NCBI GenBank assembly: GCA_900754475.1
Contig: CAAECY010000049.1
Coordinates: 1 to 64,000 of the forward strand
Source of the DNA: an uncultured Sutterella sp.
Lineage (GTDB): Bacteria; Pseudomonadota; Gammaproteobacteria; Burkholderiales; Burkholderiaceae_F
DNA: 64,000 bases
Reading direction: 5' to 3'
Numbering within the stretch: position 1 is the first letter of the stretch; the number at the start of each line of letters is the position of its first letter. The notes beneath the pieces were generated by a model. It was not told the DNA's origin and ran no database searches. It saw only the letters and a program-made list of their open reading frames with translations. The translations under genes were made by a program, and so were the position numbers. This document shows positions 60,714 to 64,000 of the stretch, one piece after another.

Positions 60714-61136
60714 TCAGCCGTTGAGGGCGGAGTGCCCGATGGCGGTGGAGATCGCGCTGCGGGCGCCGCCTTCGGCGAGCAGCATCACGCGGCTCAAAGG
60801 CGCGTCGGGCGGGGCCGAAAGGGCCGTGACGACGGCCGGGAGGTTCACGCCCGAGAGGACTCGAACCTTGTCGTTGTCAAGAAAGCGGTGCGCGATGTTG
60901 GAGGGCGTTGCGCCGAGAAGGTCCGTAAAGACGAGCACGCCGTCCCGATCCAACAAGGGGTCGATCAGCGTGCGGGCGCGTTCGTAGCCTTGTTCGGCGT
61001 CGATGTTGCTCGGAACATCGAAGCAGACGATGTCGTCGGCCGAGGCGTCCGACGTGGCGCTGAAAATGTGCTGGGCGCAGATCTTCAGCGCGGAGGCGAG
61101 AGGCTCGTGCGCGATGATGCATATGCCAAGGGACAC
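60714..61136 (-). CDS. PTS EIIA, mannose-family (regulatory type)
   Basis: 140 residues resembling the EIIA-Man domain (about 1-120): LGICIIAHEPLASALKICAQ with the phosphorylatable His10, then VLVFTDLLGATPSNIAHRFL and VLSGVNLPAVVTAL. No EIIB or EIIC gene is nearby, so this EI-HPr-EIIA chain probably regulates rather than transports, as proposed for other betaproteobacteria. The GTG at 61136 is chosen since GGAG lies six bases upstream and the protein then begins as the family does; a GTG at 61151 is possible. Divergent from DUF1840. Confidence 0.86.
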   Translation of the reverse strand: MSLGICIIAHEPLASALKICAQHIFSATSDASADDIVCFDVPSNIDAEQGYERARTLIDPLLDRDGVLVFTDLLGATPSNIAHRFLDNDKVRVLSGVNLPAVVTALSAPPDAPLSRVMLLAEGGARSAISTAIGHSALNG

Positions 61137-61206
61137 TCGAATCTCCGTCACGATAGAATCCACAAAGAGACACAAGTTTATCATCGGAGCCGAGGAGGGT
61201 CCGCAA

Positions 61207-61587
61207 ATGTCATTGGTGATGTTTACGAGTCGGGCCGCCGGTCCGTTCATCATGTTTCGGGAAACGGCCGATCAGATTTTCAAAATCATCGGTCGCCCCC
61301 TGACGGAGCAGGGCGCGTTCGCGAGCGACGAACTTCCCGAGATCCTGCGCAAGCTCGAGGACGCCAAGGTGCGCGACAAGGCCCTGGCGGCCGAAGCCGA
61401 ACGTCGTCGCGAAGACGAACTGCGGCGCTCGACCTACGCCGAAGAGCTCGACGGGAAGGAAGAGCGCGAACGCGAAGAAGAGATGCGCCGCGAGCGCATT
61501 CACCTCTACCAGCGCGTGGTGCCGCTCGAAGAAATGATCAAGCGCGCGATCCGCCACGACGAAGCGGTCATGTGGGGTAAGCCCTGA
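61207..61587 (+). CDS. DUF1840 family protein
   Basis: 126 residues, starting MSLVMFTSRAAGPFIMFRET and then a highly charged helical middle (AEAERRREDELRRSTYAEEL) and C-terminal VPLEEMIKRAIRHDEAVMWG. This matches the small DUF1840 family of betaproteobacteria, function unknown. The ATG at 61207 follows AGGAGG. Its promoter must overlap that of the divergent EIIA gene (70-bp gap). Confidence 0.83.
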   Translation: MSLVMFTSRAAGPFIMFRETADQIFKIIGRPLTEQGAFASDELPEILRKLEDAKVRDKALAAEAERRREDELRRSTYAEELDGKEEREREEEMRRERIHLYQRVVPLEEMIKRAIRHDEAVMWGKP

Positions 61588-61628
61588 GCGGCTTTCGCGA
61601 GCGCCCCGGCGCACGGGAAACGTGCGAA

Positions 61629-61663
61629 AAAGCCCGTCTCCGAATGTCGAAGAGACGGGCTTT
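61629..61663. terminator. Bidirectional terminator between DUF1840 and trkH
   Basis: AAAGCCCGTCTC / GAGACGGGCTTT with an 11-nt loop, A-run on the left and TTTCTTTT on the right. Serves both converging genes. Confidence 0.88.
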
Positions 61664-61692
61664 CTTTTGCCTTGAAACACGGTCGGGCGGCC

Positions 61693-63165
61693 TCAGCCCC
61701 GCCAGAATCCCTTCGTAAAGAGGATGAAGACCGTGAAGAGTTCGAGTCGACCGATGAGCATCAGGAAGGTGCAGATCCAGAACTGCAGCGTCGTCAGGCC
61801 CGCGTAGTTGCCCGCGGGGCCGAGCGCGCCCATGGCCTGACCGAGGTTGTTGATGCAGGCAATGGTGGCGGAGAACGATTCCAGCATGGGCATGCCCGAG
61901 AAGACGAGGAGCAGCACGCCCGCCCCGACCGAAATCACCCAGAGGAGCAGGTACGCGAGCACGGCCGAGGCCACCTGGTCGTTGAGGCGGGTTTCGCCGA
62001 CGGTGAGGGGGAAAGACGCCTTCGGGTGGAGAAGCAGCAGAAATTCGCGCTTCGTCTGCTTGATGAGAATCAGGAGACGGATCATCTTGATGCCGCCCCC
62101 GGTCGAGCCCGCGCACGTGGCGAAAATCGAGCTGAGGAGCATGACGAGCGGAATGATGGTCGGCCAGAGCGCGTAGTCGTCGCTTGCAAAACCGGTGGTC
62201 GACGCCACGGAGACGACCGCAAACGCGGCTTTTACGAACGCGGTGAAGTCGTCTTCGTAGTACCCGATGTCAATGAGCAGGAGCGTGGTAAAGAGCGTCA
62301 GGACGGAGACGACGCCCACCCAACCGAGAACCTCGGGATCCCGCCAGTAAAGGCGCAGATCGCGCTTGTGCCAGGCGGAGAAGTGGAGCGAAAAGTTGCA
62401 TCCGCACACGATCATGAAGACGACGGTGACGAGGTCCACGGCGTTGCTCTCGAAGTACGCGAAGCTCGAATCGTGCGCGCCGATGCCCGACAGACTCACG
62501 GTGGTCATCATGTGCAGGACCGCGTCGTCCCAGGACATGCCCGCGAAGTGGAAGGCGACGGTCAGGGCGACGGAAATCCCGAAATAGATGATGTAGAGCG
62601 CCTGCGCCGTATCGGCGATGCGGGGCGTCAGTTTGCTTTCCTTCAGGGGGCCGCTCGTTTCGGCTTTCAGAATCTGCGCGCCGCCGACGCCGAGCAACGG
62701 GAGAATGGCCACGGACAACACGATGAGCCCCATGCCGCCCAGCCACGAGAGGAAACAGCGCAAACCGTTGATGGAAAGCGGCAGGTCGTCGAGCCCCGTC
62801 ATCATCGTCGCTCCCGTCGTCGTGAGACACGACATCATCTCGAAGTACGCCGCGGAGAAGGTGTACTGCGGGAGTTCCAGGAGAAGCGGAATGGTGGCGA
62901 AAAGCGGCACGGCCGTCCAGGTGAGGGTCACGAGCAGGAACCCGTGCCGTGCGGTGAGCTCCTGGCTGTAGCCGCGGGTGGCGAGGGTGAGCAAAGCCCC
63001 GGTGCCGGTCGTCACGGCAAAGGCCGTCAGGAACGCGGCGTCCGCACCGTCGGCCTGAGCGACGCTCACCAGGTACGGAATGAGCATCGTCAGACCGTAG
63101 CCGACGAGAACGGGTCCGAGCGCGTGGAGCACCGGAAGGAGCAGGTACCGTAAGGCGTTTGGCAT
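61693..63165 (-). CDS. trkH: Trk system potassium channel subunit TrkH
   Basis: 490-residue K+ uptake protein with four pore-loop repeats. Filter regions are LTTTGATMMTG, VSLSGIGAHD, VASTTGFASDDY and CAGSTGGGIKMIR, giving the family's Gly at each filter. It forms the membrane part of the Trk complex, gated by TrkA, whose gene precedes it by 9 bp in the same operon. Confidence 0.95.
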   Translation of the reverse strand: MPNALRYLLLPVLHALGPVLVGYGLTMLIPYLVSVAQADGADAAFLTAFAVTTGTGALLTLATRGYSQELTARHGFLLVTLTWTAVPLFATIPLLLELPQYTFSAAYFEMMSCLTTTGATMMTGLDDLPLSINGLRCFLSWLGGMGLIVLSVAILPLLGVGGAQILKAETSGPLKESKLTPRIADTAQALYIIYFGISVALTVAFHFAGMSWDDAVLHMMTTVSLSGIGAHDSSFAYFESNAVDLVTVVFMIVCGCNFSLHFSAWHKRDLRLYWRDPEVLGWVGVVSVLTLFTTLLLIDIGYYEDDFTAFVKAAFAVVSVASTTGFASDDYALWPTIIPLVMLLSSIFATCAGSTGGGIKMIRLLILIKQTKREFLLLLHPKASFPLTVGETRLNDQVASAVLAYLLLWVISVGAGVLLLVFSGMPMLESFSATIACINNLGQAMGALGPAGNYAGLTTLQFWICTFLMLIGRLELFTVFILFTKGFWRG

Positions 63166-63174
63166 GGGGGACCC

Positions 63175-64000
63175 TTAGAAGAAGCCCACGTCGACGGCGA
63201 AGAGACGCTCGATTTTCGGGATGAGGCGCTTCGAGGCGACGAAGACGACCACGTGGTCTTCGGCTTCGATGACCACGTCGGGTTTGCCCATCAGCACGAC
63301 GGCGTCTTCGCCCTCGCCGCGAATCACGGCGCCGATGTTCGCGCCTTCGGGAAGGGCGAGTTCGCGGATGGGGCGGCCCACCACGCGGGAGCTGCGGCGG
63401 TTGCCGTGCGCGACGATTTCGAGCGCTTCGGCCACGCCGTGCCGCAGGCTGTAGGCGGCGGTCACGTCGCCGCGGCGAACGTGCTTGATGAGTTCCCCGA
63501 GAGCGGCCTGCGAGGGCGAGAGGGTGATGTCGATTTGCGAGCCCTGCATGAGGTCGCCGTACACCTTGCGGTTGACGAGTGCGATGGTGCGTTGCGCGCC
63601 GAGCTTTTTGGCGAGCATCGCGCTCAGCACGTTGTCGCCGTCGTCTTCGGAAAGCGCGATGAAGAGGTCGCACGTTTCGACGCCGGCATCCGAGAGCACT
63701 TCTTCGTCGGTGTAGTCGCCCTCGATCACGATGGCCGAGGAACGCAGTTGGCCGGCGAGAAGTTCCACCTTCGAGCGGTCTTTCTCCAGGATGCGGATGC
63801 TGAGCTCCGCATGACGGTCGGCGTCTTCGCCCGACGTGAGGCGTCGGGCGAGCGCCAGACACATCGAGGCGTTGCCCGCAAGGAGAATGTTGCGCACCGG
63901 CGGCTCGTGGTGGCGGATTTCCGAAAGCACGAGTCGGGCGTTGCGCGCGTCGCACAGACAGATCACTTCGTCGCCCGCTTCGATGACGGTGTTTTTGTCG
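63175..64000 (-). CDS. trkA: Trk system potassium regulator TrkA (C-terminal part; N-terminus outside window)
   Basis: The last 274 codons of a gene that runs off the right edge; its first in-window residues are DKNTVIEAGDEVICLCDARN. The visible part contains the end of the first TrkA-C domain, a second Rossmann-type RCK-N domain (about ILLAGNASMCLALARRL onward) and a second TrkA-C domain (GRPIRELALPEGANIGAVIR, EDHVVVFVASK). TrkA binds NAD(H)/nucleotides and gates TrkH. In the second Rossmann motif the usual G-x-G-x-x-G is loosened (AGNASM). Confidence 0.92.
   Translation of the reverse strand, partial: DKNTVIEAGDEVICLCDARNARLVLSEIRHHEPPVRNILLAGNASMCLALARRLTSGEDADRHAELSIRILEKDRSKVELLAGQLRSSAIVIEGDYTDEEVLSDAGVETCDLFIALSEDDGDNVLSAMLAKKLGAQRTIALVNRKVYGDLMQGSQIDITLSPSQAALGELIKHVRRGDVTAAYSLRHGVAEALEIVAHGNRRSSRVVGRPIRELALPEGANIGAVIRGEGEDAVVLMGKPDVVIEAEDHVVVFVASKRLIPKIERLFAVDVGFF

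Overview
The window is a high-GC (roughly 60%+), gene-dense bacterial chromosome segment dominated by housekeeping genes. Gene content and order (rpmH-rnpA-yidD-yidC-mnmE, mnmG-rsmG-marC-parA-parB-atpIBEFHAGDC, DUF971-ubiE-Tim44-like, EIIA-HPr-EI, DUF1840) point to a betaproteobacterium of the order Burkholderiales. A menA gene beside ubiE implies menaquinone, which would fit a gut-associated, oxygen-limited member such as Sutterellaceae; that family assignment is an inference, not a measurement. I recognise no insertion sequence, prophage or CRISPR array.

Layout. 1-26 kb is almost entirely minus strand: the start of glmU, a sodium:solute symporter, DUF971-ubiE-Tim44, a tRNA-Arg(CCG), priA, hemE, a Usp protein, the complete nine-gene F1Fo ATP synthase operon, parB-parA, marC, rsmG-mnmG, mnmE, and yidC-yidD-rnpA-rpmH. 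At 26.4 kb the strand switches and dnaA-dnaN-gyrB, a 5'-nucleotidase and a FadH-like flavoenzyme run rightward. A 578-bp AT-rich gap at 34.6-35.2 kb holds a cluster of DnaA-box-like 9-mers, a thymine-rich tract and a DnaA-trio-like repeat, and is my best candidate for the replication origin, about 8 kb from dnaA.

35-64 kb has mixed strands: a Crp/Fnr-type regulator, a BON-domain lipoprotein, menA with a DUF493 gene, a PBP5-like protein with degenerate catalytic motifs, a birA-coaX-SPOR-like operon, the elongasome operon mreBCD-mrdA-rodA-rlpA followed by an M20 peptidase, a 71-residue orphan and a HIT hydrolase, gatCAB, pyrE, xth, an RsuA-type pseudouridine synthase, an AmpG-like permease, a regulatory-type PTS operon (EIIA-HPr-EI plus a UPF0149 gene), DUF1840, and trkH with the C-terminal part of trkA.

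Themes. One is the replication/segregation neighbourhood (dnaA, dnaN, gyrB, parAB, priA, origin candidate). A second is envelope growth (mre/mrd/rodA/rlpA, glmU, AmpG, PBP5-like protein, yidC). A third is energy and quinone metabolism (ATP synthase, ubiE, menA). I found no convincing wholly new system. The items most worth a second look are the displaced origin, the PBP5-like pseudoenzyme, the FadH-like enzyme lacking its catalytic dyad, the paired DnaA boxes upstream of priA, and a few small orphans. All starts were chosen by eye from ribosome-binding sites and family alignments.
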